Position numbers and translations under genes: made by a program. This document shows, piece by piece, positions 9,301 to 16,005 of a stretch of DNA of 64,000 bases. Numbering within the stretch: the stretch's first letter is position 1; the number at the start of each line of letters is the position of its first letter. Under the pieces are notes generated by a model. That model ran no database searches. It was not told where the DNA came from and saw only the letters and a list, made by a program, of their open reading frames with translations. The stretch comes from an uncultured Desulfobacterium sp. GTDB lineage: Bacteria; Desulfobacterota; DSM-4660; Desulfatiglandales; Desulfatiglandaceae. The stretch spans positions 1,216,995 through 1,280,994 of the forward strand of contig LT984854.1 in NCBI GenBank assembly GCA_900258555.1, written 5' to 3'.

Positions 9301-9559
9301 GGTGCTCCTAAGCGACGGTTTCCCGCAGGACATAAACTACGGCGAGGATCGAAGTTCAAAGGACTACGGCCTGCACGACACCATAATGGCCCTGGCCGAG
9401 GCCAGGAAGTCCGGTATCCGCCCCTTTTGCATCACCGTGGACCTGGCAGGCGACGACTATCTAAGGAAGATGTGGGACCCAGGGAGTTACCTGGTTGTAA
9501 AGGATGTATACTCTCTGCCCGAGGTCCTGCCAAAGGTGGTTGAATCACTGGTATTGTGA
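6335..9559 (+). CDS. Large CbbO/NorD-like VWA-domain protein
   Basis: A 1074-residue protein with three visible parts. The first 420 or so residues are leucine-rich and look helical, probably repeat-like. The NorD/CbbO-like middle (about 430-620) contains GRDLILRQGRGRVFEKGSF and IIEDGRIDYLLRREYRGL. An acidic linker (about 665-720) precedes the C-terminal VWA domain. The MIDAS site is intact: DMSAS at D865, a Thr in the GTRMGPAIRHA loop, and LLSDGFPQD near residue 993. Known CbbO and NorD proteins are about 600-800 residues, so this one is unusually long, mostly at the N-terminus. It is expected to bridge the AAA hexamer to a client enzyme. I infer the co-transcribed aminotransferase as a possible client; nothing in the sequence proves this. 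Confidence 0.82.
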   Translation: MTYFISPEYQQLQDASSRWEEPDEASYISTRPFKEFLQETNHIGRDFRDYLLSLDEAVLAPYTNKGGVLSVEQWPNQVTRITILQHAENLWKASGKCSLAFLSAAQAVIRGLSRGEFNNWADIGQGILKGGDNLIDLCLAYFETSPELIRMGSFPFVSGWVEQNKTIASISPKTAVALFIANPAFVSADRAFHLRQWAEKVRQILVTAQGLEEAAIAFIESGIRIVRKITFKELISWGSIGVKIAALSPDLAEGYFSEPSEDINSLYNIEIVKFLNLTSLLVDADLESAMGFYKEGPSMLASINPNLREQVLDISLRLSDGAPEQIKDTFNNIISSLQPLFFPVQEKVMESESAISKVSLAASRAYFKSVGYVLSEIPDIFLLRWIEKGLASLAQSKDEGIAYFSLNSAESQAEMIKWKETVVLERHKQALSIFAHALSGRDLILRQGRGRVFEKGSFRRRSPAMDGKTVYLPAFITEEPEKSGNLRLYKLAVAHQTGYLSFGTIGPQSGKIAALIAAFPLNLLARDIFFIIEDGRIDYLLRREYRGLRPEIDQAVAACMARRPFPCDDPLSEALEILLRLSQGYPYEETVSPGMLDLAHRLKEAMRDFFENAQGVWDSFQKTVELYDSFIFLADKEHYVPIAPMPFHQRPIVDFKVSDNTVAGGQEEIDEGDTCTDQVFHTMSEEDIKRLLEKIKDLKISGDPEKDVTGERFFISDIDAITPVCALDDPKEKWKGTKRPHAVIPNRCSSTEGPFYYDEWDYKKGAYRRKWCTLWERSVPENDLGLFDKIYENYSDLILSVKRQFQRIRPEVLDIVRRVEWGSEIDFNAMIQSVVDRKAGDSPSDRIFIRKEKRLRRISTVLLVDMSASTDRLVSIAHSHSQQTENALQNSTSVVNSHQKKIIDVEIEGLVVITEALQSLGDGYAIYGFSGYGREQVDFYVIKDFNDIYCEESKSRICGIQPQKGTRMGPAIRHAVQKLNQVESDYRLLVLLSDGFPQDINYGEDRSSKDYGLHDTIMALAEARKSGIRPFCITVDLAGDDYLRKMWDPGSYLVVKDVYSLPEVLPKVVESLVL

Positions 9560-9580
9560 TGAAACTTAAAGAAGGCAATC

Positions 9581-9640
9581 AGCTAATGGCTTTTAGCTCT
9601 TAGATCAATATAATCAACCCGCTAAGAGCTGAAGGCTAAC
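9581..9640. repeat. Intergenic hairpin of GCTAATGGCTTTTAGC words
   Basis: The arm 9581-9603 (AGCTAATGGCTTTTAGCTC plus four bases) and the arm 9622-9640 (CTAAGAGCTGAAGGCTAAC) are inverted near-copies, about 16 of 19 positions, around an 18-base loop. It lies just after the VWA gene stop. The same vocabulary builds the hairpin at 59958-60092. Confidence 0.6.
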
Positions 9641-9682
9641 AACCAATCTCACAACATAGGAAGAGAGCCAGGAGAAACAGAA

Positions 9683-10207
9683 TTGAAGAATAATAATGCC
9701 ATGGAATTTGTGGCTAAAAACGGCGACGAGCTGGCCCGGAATATCTTCTTTTATGCGCACAATCTTGTTGCAGATTATTATGATGTCTTCTGGAATATCC
9801 TGGAGAGCACAAAGCAGCACAAGCTGTTTCGCGACCAGCAACATGCCTTTGTGTCTCTGCTTACCACTCTTGTCTCTATTCACACCGAGCTTGAAATGCA
9901 GGCGATATATGAAAAATACGGTGATGATGTATACGCAAAATTAGGCGAGCATGTTACATCCTATTACATGACCTTTCTCAAGAATTTTACAGAAGATGAA
10001 GAAAACATGGCATTATTTTTGATGCACAATGCACATGAAGTATTATTAAATAATGAAAACGAGGGAGTTGATTCCCTCCTGGCCCTGCAATTAAAAAGGG
10101 TCTCAGGTGTGGATGAGGATTTCAGTCCCAATATCTTTCATCCATTAACCCTGATATTGTCAGAAAGGGAAAAATTGGCGGATATAATTGAAAGCCATAT
10201 TTCCTGA
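9683..10207 (+). CDS. Hypothetical protein, 174 residues
   Basis: I do not recognise this family. The protein is acidic, rich in Phe, Leu, His and Asn, with no signal peptide, no transmembrane segment and no Cys motif; predicted character is all-helical and cytoplasmic. The start is taken as TTG 9683 because GGAG lies 8 bases upstream; the next in-frame ATG (9701) has no suitably spaced site. Codon use looks like that of its neighbours. It lies 123 bases after the VWA gene and 83 bases before the SagB-type gene, same strand, so co-transcription is possible but a repeat hairpin intervenes. Confidence 0.7.
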   Translation: MKNNNAMEFVAKNGDELARNIFFYAHNLVADYYDVFWNILESTKQHKLFRDQQHAFVSLLTTLVSIHTELEMQAIYEKYGDDVYAKLGEHVTSYYMTFLKNFTEDEENMALFLMHNAHEVLLNNENEGVDSLLALQLKRVSGVDEDFSPNIFHPLTLILSEREKLADIIESHIS

Positions 10208-10290
10208 AAAACATGACAGATCGGCACTCGTCCTTCACTTGTTCAAGATAATTTCCTTAGGGTGAAAAATTCGGACAGCGAGGCTTTTTA

Positions 10291-11814
10291 ATGACTTCTG
10301 CCTGGGACTATCATAATCGCACAAGTTATGACCGCCGGGATATGAAGGGCGGCTATCTTGACTGGTCTTCTCAGCCCGGTGTATTCAAGTCTTATCCGGG
10401 CCGAAGCCCTGCGCCGTTGCCACGTGATACCCTTCTAACGACCGAGTCCGTTCAATCCATTCTTGCTGTCGGAAATTGTGAATCAGATGCATCCCCCATC
10501 AACTTAAACCGTCTTGGAAAAATCCTTTACTTAACTCATACCCTAACAGCAAAGGCCAGGGTTTCAGGTGGGGATTTTTATTACCGGAGTGTGGCATCCG
10601 CCGGGGCATTATATCCTTTTGAACTTTATGTGGCCGCACTCACCGTGGCTGATCTCAAGGCCGGCATTTACCACCATGATATCCTCAACAATGGATTGAC
10701 CTTGCTAAGGAACGGGATTTCGGCCACGGAACTGATCCAAGGGTTGGGGTTTTCTCGGGACAATCTCCCGGCAGTTGTCTTTTTCCTTACGGCGATTATT
10801 TTCAGGAGTTCCTGGAAATACCGCGACCGAGCCTATCGTTATCTTCTCTTGGATACCGGGCACATGGCCGAGAACCTTTCATTGGCCTTGCGGAGTGAAC
10901 GGCTTCGGTTCAGGGTGTTCTATGATTTTGAGGACCAGGCGGTTAATGATCTGTTGGCCATTGACTCTAACAGGGAGGTATGTCTTGCCGCGGTGTGTGT
11001 CTGGGCAGGGGATGGGGTATTGAAAGACGGGCCGGGCCTGGAGCCCTCTCAGCCTGATCTGTCCGCGTACAGCAAGGTGTCGGACGGGGAAAGGGATTAT
11101 CCGATCATCAGGGAGATACATGCTGCCTCATCTTATGTGCCCAAAAACAATAACCAGAGACCACCATTTAGATCCCAGTTTGGATTGGCCGTTGATTCAT
11201 GGAAAGAGCTGCCTGACACATTGGAACCACCGGATATCTTGAGCTACCCTGAAGCAGTTCAAAAAAGGCGCTCCATGAGGAATTATATCAGCCGTGAGAT
11301 GCCGGAGCAGAGGTTTTCAGCCCTTTTGAGGGGGGTGTGCAGTGACATCCATTTGACTGTGATCATGGAATCCAGTATCCCTGACTGCATTGGGATCGGC
11401 CTGCTTATCGGGAACATTGTGGGATGGACCCCGGGCTTCTATCTCCTGGATAGGACTAGACGGGCGATTGGGCTTGTGCGTGAAGGCTTCATGATGGACG
11501 AGATGGCCCATGTCTGTCTTGATCAGGCCTGGCTTGCAAACTGTTCGGTCCACATTGTGTTTTTAGCCGATTTCAATGAAATGGAAGAAACAGGAGGGGC
11601 AAGATTTTATAGGCATGCAATGATGAATGCAGGCCGACTTGGCCAGAGGATTTATTTGCTCGCCACATCAATGCGGATTGGGTGCTGTGGAATAGGGGCC
11701 TTTTACGATGCAGAGGCCGCAATGTTGCTGGGGCTGACCGGCAGGAACAGGATGCTTTACCTCGTGGGTGCGGGTGTTGTAAAAAAATGGGCTATTTGGA
11801 ATGATAGGCTATAG
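10291..11814 (+). CDS. SagB/ThcOx-type FMN oxidoreductase with two nitroreductase domains
   Basis: A 507-residue protein with two tandem nitroreductase-fold segments. The first (about 60-245) contains YYRSVASAGALYPFELYV, the typical SagB/ThcOx signature, and YRYLLLDTGHMAENLSLA. The second (about 300-505) contains RRSMRNYISREM and MMNAGRLGQRIYLLATSM, again ending in the usual GIGAFYD segment. SagB enzymes oxidise azolines to azoles in peptide natural-product maturation using FMN, but no YcaO cyclodehydratase or precursor peptide is visible here. Free-standing two-domain SagB-like proteins of unknown role are common in anaerobes. The start ATG has GAGG about 8 bases upstream. A strong terminator follows. 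Confidence 0.85.
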   Translation: MTSAWDYHNRTSYDRRDMKGGYLDWSSQPGVFKSYPGRSPAPLPRDTLLTTESVQSILAVGNCESDASPINLNRLGKILYLTHTLTAKARVSGGDFYYRSVASAGALYPFELYVAALTVADLKAGIYHHDILNNGLTLLRNGISATELIQGLGFSRDNLPAVVFFLTAIIFRSSWKYRDRAYRYLLLDTGHMAENLSLALRSERLRFRVFYDFEDQAVNDLLAIDSNREVCLAAVCVWAGDGVLKDGPGLEPSQPDLSAYSKVSDGERDYPIIREIHAASSYVPKNNNQRPPFRSQFGLAVDSWKELPDTLEPPDILSYPEAVQKRRSMRNYISREMPEQRFSALLRGVCSDIHLTVIMESSIPDCIGIGLLIGNIVGWTPGFYLLDRTRRAIGLVREGFMMDEMAHVCLDQAWLANCSVHIVFLADFNEMEETGGARFYRHAMMNAGRLGQRIYLLATSMRIGCCGIGAFYDAEAAMLLGLTGRNRMLYLVGAGVVKKWAIWNDRL

Positions 11815-11868
11815 GACAGGGCTATAATATTAAGCCCGGTCGCCATGGTCGCAAGGGTTGGTTAATAA

Positions 11869-11916
11869 GGACCCTTCTCTGAAGGAAAAATGTTTCAGAG
11901 AAGGGTCCTATTTTTT
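11869..11916 (+). terminator. Intrinsic terminator between convergent SagB-type gene and adk
   Basis: A perfect 15-bp stem, GGACCCTTCTCTGAA (11869-11883) pairing with 11894-11908, has a 10-base loop and is followed by TATTTTTT on the plus strand. It serves the SagB-type gene and overlaps the adk stop codon. On the minus strand the run after the stem is poor in T, so it is weaker for adk. Confidence 0.9.
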
Positions 11917-12595
11917 AACCCAGCTTTGCCATCAATTCTGCAGAGACCTCTTTAACACCAGGCCTTCCGTCAAGTTCCACGATCTTGGGAATGCCGTTAT
12001 TCTTGGCGGAAATGTTTTTGAAATAATTGCAGCCCGCCATTGTGCCGGTCTTGGTGTCATAGTAGATGCCGTGACGCTGGTCAATGGCCGCCTCATCCTG
12101 GTCGTCGGAGCGGGCTGAGAGTGACCCGCCGCAGACCCTGCATTTGTCGCCATTGGGCTTAATCGCATCAATATAGATGTTGTTGGGGTGATTGTTGTCA
12201 TTGGCGCAAAGTCTTCTCCCCATGATGCGGTTTTTGGCGATCTGGCGGTCAAGGACCATGTCAATCACTATATCAATTTTAATGTTTTCCTTACTCAAGG
12301 CCTTGTCCAGTTCCTGGGCCTGGGTGAGGTTGCGGGGAAAGCCGTCCAAAAGCCAGCCCTTTTTGCAATCATCCGCCTTGAGACGGTTTAAGATCATGGG
12401 GATGGTGATGCTGTCCGGAACCAGCTCACCCCTGTTTATATAGCCCTTGGCCTCTTTACCCAGGTCTGTCCCCTTTGAGATGTTTTCCCTGAATATTACG
12501 CCGGTTTCAATGTGGGGGATGCCATACTTTTCTTTCACGATTGCACCCTGGGTGCCTTTGCCGCTTCCGTTCGGACCAAAAAACAATATCTTCAT
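11915..12595 (-). CDS. adk: Adenylate kinase
   Basis: A 226-residue adenylate kinase interconverting AMP, ADP and ATP. P-loop GPNGSGKGTQ is at residues 8-17. The AMP-binding motif GWLLDGFPRN follows. The enlarged LID runs from GRRLC to about residue 195, with Cys residues in RRLC and CRVCGG that could form part of a metal site, but only three of the usual four are obvious. The segment DQDEAAIDQRHGIYYD is the typical LID end of this type. The frame begins at ATG 12595 with AAAGGAG just upstream. It ends within a convergent terminator. Upstream is a 251-bp inverted-repeat element. Confidence 0.92.
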   Translation of the reverse strand: MKILFFGPNGSGKGTQGAIVKEKYGIPHIETGVIFRENISKGTDLGKEAKGYINRGELVPDSITIPMILNRLKADDCKKGWLLDGFPRNLTQAQELDKALSKENIKIDIVIDMVLDRQIAKNRIMGRRLCANDNNHPNNIYIDAIKPNGDKCRVCGGSLSARSDDQDEAAIDQRHGIYYDTKTGTMAGCNYFKNISAKNNGIPKIVELDGRPGVKEVSAELMAKLG

Positions 12596-12967
12596 CTCAT
12601 TGTCTCCTTTTATACAGTAAATAATCTTGAGGTATTACCCTATTGATGGTCCCAGGCAAAATATTTTAAGAACAAAGGGATGTCAAGCCCTTAGGGTGAA
12701 TGAAAGTTACTTCTCGACAAGTCCGGGCGGGCCAAGGGCTTTTTTAACTGTTTGCATATTTTTACTTCACTCCTACCAGACGGCGGCGCTATACGCACTT
12801 TTTAAATAGTAGGCTCAATGCAGTTGCCGGCCGTGCTTATAGAGTTCTATCCGCCTGTATGGCTATCGAAATCATGTTTAGGTGCTATTCTCAACTGCTG
12901 TTATTGGTGATGCAAACAGGTAAAAAGCCCTTGGCCCGTACTTATTGAGAAGTTACGCAAGAGAGGG
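12596..12967. other. Upstream region of adk (372 bp)
   Basis: Both flanking genes are on the minus strand. The gap holds the inverted-repeat element (12706-12956) and about 110 bp directly before adk, where its promoter must lie; I could not place -35/-10 boxes convincingly. No protein-coding frame was supported. Confidence 0.5.
12706..12956. mobile_element. MITE-like element, 251 bp with about 50-bp inverted ends
   Basis: The left end (12706-12757) and right end (12910-12956) are imperfect inverted copies. Exact shared blocks are ACTTCTC, GGGCCAAGGGCTTTTT (16 bases) and CTGTTTGCAT (10 bases), with a short insertion in the left arm. The roughly 150-bp core shows no open frame of interest. 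No target duplication is obvious. It lies in the adk upstream region. It could be a non-autonomous transposon or the fused ends of a deleted insertion sequence. Confidence 0.6.
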
Positions 12968-14185
12968 TCATCGGGTTTCAAGGAATGCAGGCATCAGGTC
13001 ATGACCCTTTTCAAACAAGATGCCGGATTGATTTGCTGCCTTTTCGGAAAACCCCGGACCTGGTTTTCGTGATCCAAGCTCTTTTTTGCTTGCCCATGCA
13101 AAGGGGGCGGGCTCTCTGGAATGGGTTTTAAGGGATATGGGTGTGAAGTGATCGCTTGCGATCATTATGCGGTAGTCGTGAAATTCCTCCAGGCCTTTTA
13201 ATACTGTTCCCACTAATCTTTCATCAAAATATTCTATCGCCTGGATCTTCTCTTTGATGTTGCCATTGTGGCTCGCCTCATCAGGGGCTTCTACATGGAC
13301 AAACATGAAATCCAAATCTTTCAGCGCATCCAAGGCCCCTTGGGCCTTGCCAATGTAATTGGTGTTAAGATAACCTGTTGCGCCATCCACCTTTATATAC
13401 TCAAAGCCAGCGAAAAAACCGATTCCCTTGATAAGATCTACCGCTGAAATCACACCGGCCCGAAGCCCGAATTTCTCCTTGAACAGTGGCAACTCAGGTG
13501 CCTTTCCCTGGCCCCATAGCCAGATGGAATTGGCCTCCTTAAGCCCCTTGTTTTTCCTTTCAACATTTACATGATGGGCCTTGAGCAGGTCCCAGGAACT
13601 GTGGATGATCTTTTTGACAGGGTCGTTATCTTCAGTGTTCAGGTATCCGGCCATGTCTTGATCCAGCACATCATGAGGGGGTATGGTCACGGCCCCCAGC
13701 GGCCCTTTGTCCCACACAAGGAGGTGGCGGTAAGCCACACCGGAATAGATTTGAACACCCGGGATTATTAATTGCCTTTTTAGATCCTCAACAATATGCC
13801 GAGCTTCTTCTGTTGTGATATCTCCAGAGCTGTGGCTGACCATAATGACCTCGCCTTGAGGCCTGAAATCGAGTGTGACCAGGTTCATCCGAAAAGCAAC
13901 CTCGGACGGCTTTAGTCTTACCCCCATGCTTCCGGCCTCGAAAGGGGCACGACCTGTGTGGAACACGAGAGGGTCATAACCCAGCAAAGCCAGGTTTGCC
14001 ACATCGCTTCCCGGCTCCATGCCGTCTGCAATGGTCTTAACGCTGCCAACCCTACAATTTGCAATCAGGTCCATATTCGGGGTGTTGGAGGCCTCAAGAG
14101 GCGTCTTGCCCCCAAGTTCAGGTATAGGATAGTCGGCCATGCCGTCTCCAACCAACAGGATATACTTGGTTGAGCCATTGGTCAT
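12968..14185 (-). CDS. ApgM-type phosphoglycerate mutase family protein, probable homoserine kinase
   Basis: A 405-residue alkaline-phosphatase-superfamily protein of the archaeal-type cofactor-independent phosphoglycerate mutase family. The metal-binding start LLVGDGMADYP, the nucleophile region EPGSDVANLALLGYDP (Ser), HVEAPDEASHNGN and ASDHFTPISLKTHSREPAPF are all present. This subfamily occurs directly after homoserine dehydrogenase in organisms lacking classical ThrB and has been proposed to be the missing homoserine kinase. Here its ATG overlaps the hom stop by 4 bases (ATGA), a strong sign of coupled expression. I therefore favour O-phosphohomoserine formation for threonine synthesis; glycolytic mutase activity is the alternative. 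Confidence 0.85.
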   Translation of the reverse strand: MTNGSTKYILLVGDGMADYPIPELGGKTPLEASNTPNMDLIANCRVGSVKTIADGMEPGSDVANLALLGYDPLVFHTGRAPFEAGSMGVRLKPSEVAFRMNLVTLDFRPQGEVIMVSHSSGDITTEEARHIVEDLKRQLIIPGVQIYSGVAYRHLLVWDKGPLGAVTIPPHDVLDQDMAGYLNTEDNDPVKKIIHSSWDLLKAHHVNVERKNKGLKEANSIWLWGQGKAPELPLFKEKFGLRAGVISAVDLIKGIGFFAGFEYIKVDGATGYLNTNYIGKAQGALDALKDLDFMFVHVEAPDEASHNGNIKEKIQAIEYFDERLVGTVLKGLEEFHDYRIMIASDHFTPISLKTHSREPAPFAWASKKELGSRKPGPGFSEKAANQSGILFEKGHDLMPAFLETR

Positions 14186-15489
14186 TGTCTGTCCTCAACG
14201 CGTATAAGGACAGTATTGCTGGTCAGCACATCCAGATCGTTCAATTGTCGGATTGCCTTTTGAACATCGCTTTCCTGCGCCTTATGTGTCAGCATCACAA
14301 TAGGGACAGATCCGTTGATCTTTCTGCCTTTTTGGATCACAGAGGCGATGCTGATCCGGTTTTCACCAAGGATGCCTGCTATTCGTGAAAGGACCCCTGG
14401 GCTATCCAGGGCTGAGAACCTGAAATAATAGGCACAGGTCAATTTCTCCATAGGCATGATTTCAATCCGGCTTCCGCTGATTCCAGCGTGTGCAAGCGGC
14501 GGCATCAAACCTTTAATTCCCAGTTTGATCTGCCTTGCGATATCCATTATATCCGAGACAATTGCGCTGCCGGTGGGTCTTCTCCCTGCCCCCAGTCCAT
14601 AAAAAAGGCACGGGCCGACAAAATCGCCTTCAAAATATATGGCATTGTAGGCCTCATTCACATTGGCCAGTATATGATCCTTTGGGATCATTGTGGGGTG
14701 GACCCTGGCCTCAATCCTGTTGCCCAGGTTTCTGATTATGGCCAACATCTTTACACGATAACCGAATTCAGTGGCAAAAAGTATGTCATCCGGTGTCAGA
14801 TCGGTGATCCCCTCTTTGTAAATGCTGGCAAAGGAGGCTGGCTCTCCTGACATTATGGAGATCAGGATGGTCAGCTTGTGAGCAGCGTCTGTGCCATCCA
14901 CATCCAGGGTAGGCGGGTCTTCAGCATAGCCAAGTTTTACCGCGTCCTGGACCACCTTGTTATAGGGAAGCCCTTCCTGGGTCATCCTCGTCAGTATGTA
15001 GTTTGATGTGCCGTTTAATATCCCCATTGCTTTTTGGATATTATTGGCGGATAAGCCGTGCCTTAAGGCGTTGATTATGGGTATCCCACCCGCCACGCTG
15101 GCCTCAAAACCCAGAATGACCCCGCACTGCTCTGCCGCCTCGTAGATCTCGCGTCCTTGTTCGGCTAGTAAGGCCTTGTTTGCAGTGATAACGTGTTTAC
15201 CGTTTTTAATCGCTGAAAGGATAAACTCCTTTGCCTTGGTAAGGCCTCCGATCAGTTCAACAATAATGTCAATTTCCGGATCATTAATCAATTCATAGGC
15301 GTCGGTGGTGAAGAGGTCCCTCTCGACCTTGACGCCCCTGTCTGATTCAATGTCCAGATCCGCAATCTTTTTTACGACAATGTCTGCCCCGACCCTGTTT
15401 CTGATGATCTTGGTGTTTTTGGTCAGTATCTCGAAGGTGCCTGAGCCAACTGTGCCGAAGCCGATGATCCCAACATTGATTTTTGACAT
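14182..15489 (-). CDS. hom: Homoserine dehydrogenase with C-terminal ACT domain
   Basis: A 435-residue NAD(P)-dependent homoserine dehydrogenase reducing aspartate semialdehyde. The N-terminal Rossmann motif is VGIIGFGTVGSG. ITANKALLAEQG is the characteristic NADP/substrate segment, and the catalytic domain has GILNGTSNYILTRM and GYAEDPPTLDVDGTDAAHK. The ACT regulatory domain (about 355-435, FRFSALDSPGVLSRIAGIL) suggests threonine feedback. The ATG at 15489 gives the normal family start; 12 extra in-frame codons upstream look non-coding. It overlaps the apgM-like gene by 4 bases, and upstream lies a stump of an alaC-like aminotransferase, its usual operon partner. Confidence 0.94.
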   Translation of the reverse strand: MSKINVGIIGFGTVGSGTFEILTKNTKIIRNRVGADIVVKKIADLDIESDRGVKVERDLFTTDAYELINDPEIDIIVELIGGLTKAKEFILSAIKNGKHVITANKALLAEQGREIYEAAEQCGVILGFEASVAGGIPIINALRHGLSANNIQKAMGILNGTSNYILTRMTQEGLPYNKVVQDAVKLGYAEDPPTLDVDGTDAAHKLTILISIMSGEPASFASIYKEGITDLTPDDILFATEFGYRVKMLAIIRNLGNRIEARVHPTMIPKDHILANVNEAYNAIYFEGDFVGPCLFYGLGAGRRPTGSAIVSDIMDIARQIKLGIKGLMPPLAHAGISGSRIEIMPMEKLTCAYYFRFSALDSPGVLSRIAGILGENRISIASVIQKGRKINGSVPIVMLTHKAQESDVQKAIRQLNDLDVLTSNTVLIRVEDRQ

Positions 15490-15528
15490 CTCTGACCTCT
15501 GAGTCCGATGTATATCAGCAGCCAAAGG

Positions 15529-15672
15529 CTACATGACGCTTTTAAGTCCTCTTATGGCTTGTCTGATGTGTTGGGGATTTTCCGCCAGGGCGAACCTGAC
15601 ATAATCATCTCCATGCTCACCAAGGCCCTTGCCGGGCGCCAAAGCCACCCTCGCCTTTTCAATCAACAGCAT
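15529..15672 (-). pseudogene. C-terminal stump of an AlaC-like aminotransferase
   Basis: On the minus strand a 47-codon frame reads from a Met (15672) to TAG (15529-15531) and includes VALAPGKGLGEHGDDYVRFA and ENPQHIRQAIRGLK. These are the end of the PLP aminotransferases (AlaC / LL-diaminopimelate-type) that usually precede hom in this phylum. An in-frame TAG lies directly before the Met, and nothing family-like continues upstream, so some 340 residues are missing. It was probably truncated by deletion or rearrangement. Confidence 0.7.
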
Positions 15673-16005
15673 CTATTTTTAAAGGTCATTATTTTATAAC
15701 ATGGGCTGATATAAATCAAAGTCTAAGTTTGTTCAGTACTCCTTTGTGCCAGGTGGAATGAAGTCTTCTTGTAGGATGGGGGTCAAATGACATATCTATC
15801 TAAATATACTAAAAAATATTGTTTTTACCCGAAGGAGAAAAAGTTTGACAAGAGAGGCGGGAGAGAATACAAAATAGAAATGTGTAGGATAGAAGGCGTC
15901 AATACCATGAGGGTTTTCCCTGCCCCGAGAATTTTCCAAGTATTGCGCAAGTCTTCTGTGGTTTTTACACCTTGTTAACAGAGTCAAAATCAGGATAGCA
16001 GGTAT
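15673..16005 (+). promoter_or_regulatory. purM upstream region with probable sigma-70 promoter
   Basis: This 333-bp gap separates the aminotransferase stump (minus) from purM (plus). A TTGACA at 15845-15850 and TACAAA at 15868-15873 with a 17-base spacer make a plausible promoter, leaving a leader of about 125 bases before purM. The 63-codon frame here has no database-like features, and I do not call it. No riboswitch fold was recognised. Confidence 0.5.

Noticed and set aside
5476-9559. NorQ/NorD or CbbQ/CbbO naming for the AAA-VWA pair
   Set aside because: No nitric oxide reductase or Rubisco genes are present, so the specific gene names would imply an unsupported client.
12627-12809. A 60-codon frame upstream of adk
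   Set aside because: It crosses the left end of the inverted-repeat element and has no start signal.
15787-15978. A 63-codon frame before purM
   Set aside because: No ribosome-binding site, unusual composition, overlaps the likely purM promoter and leader.
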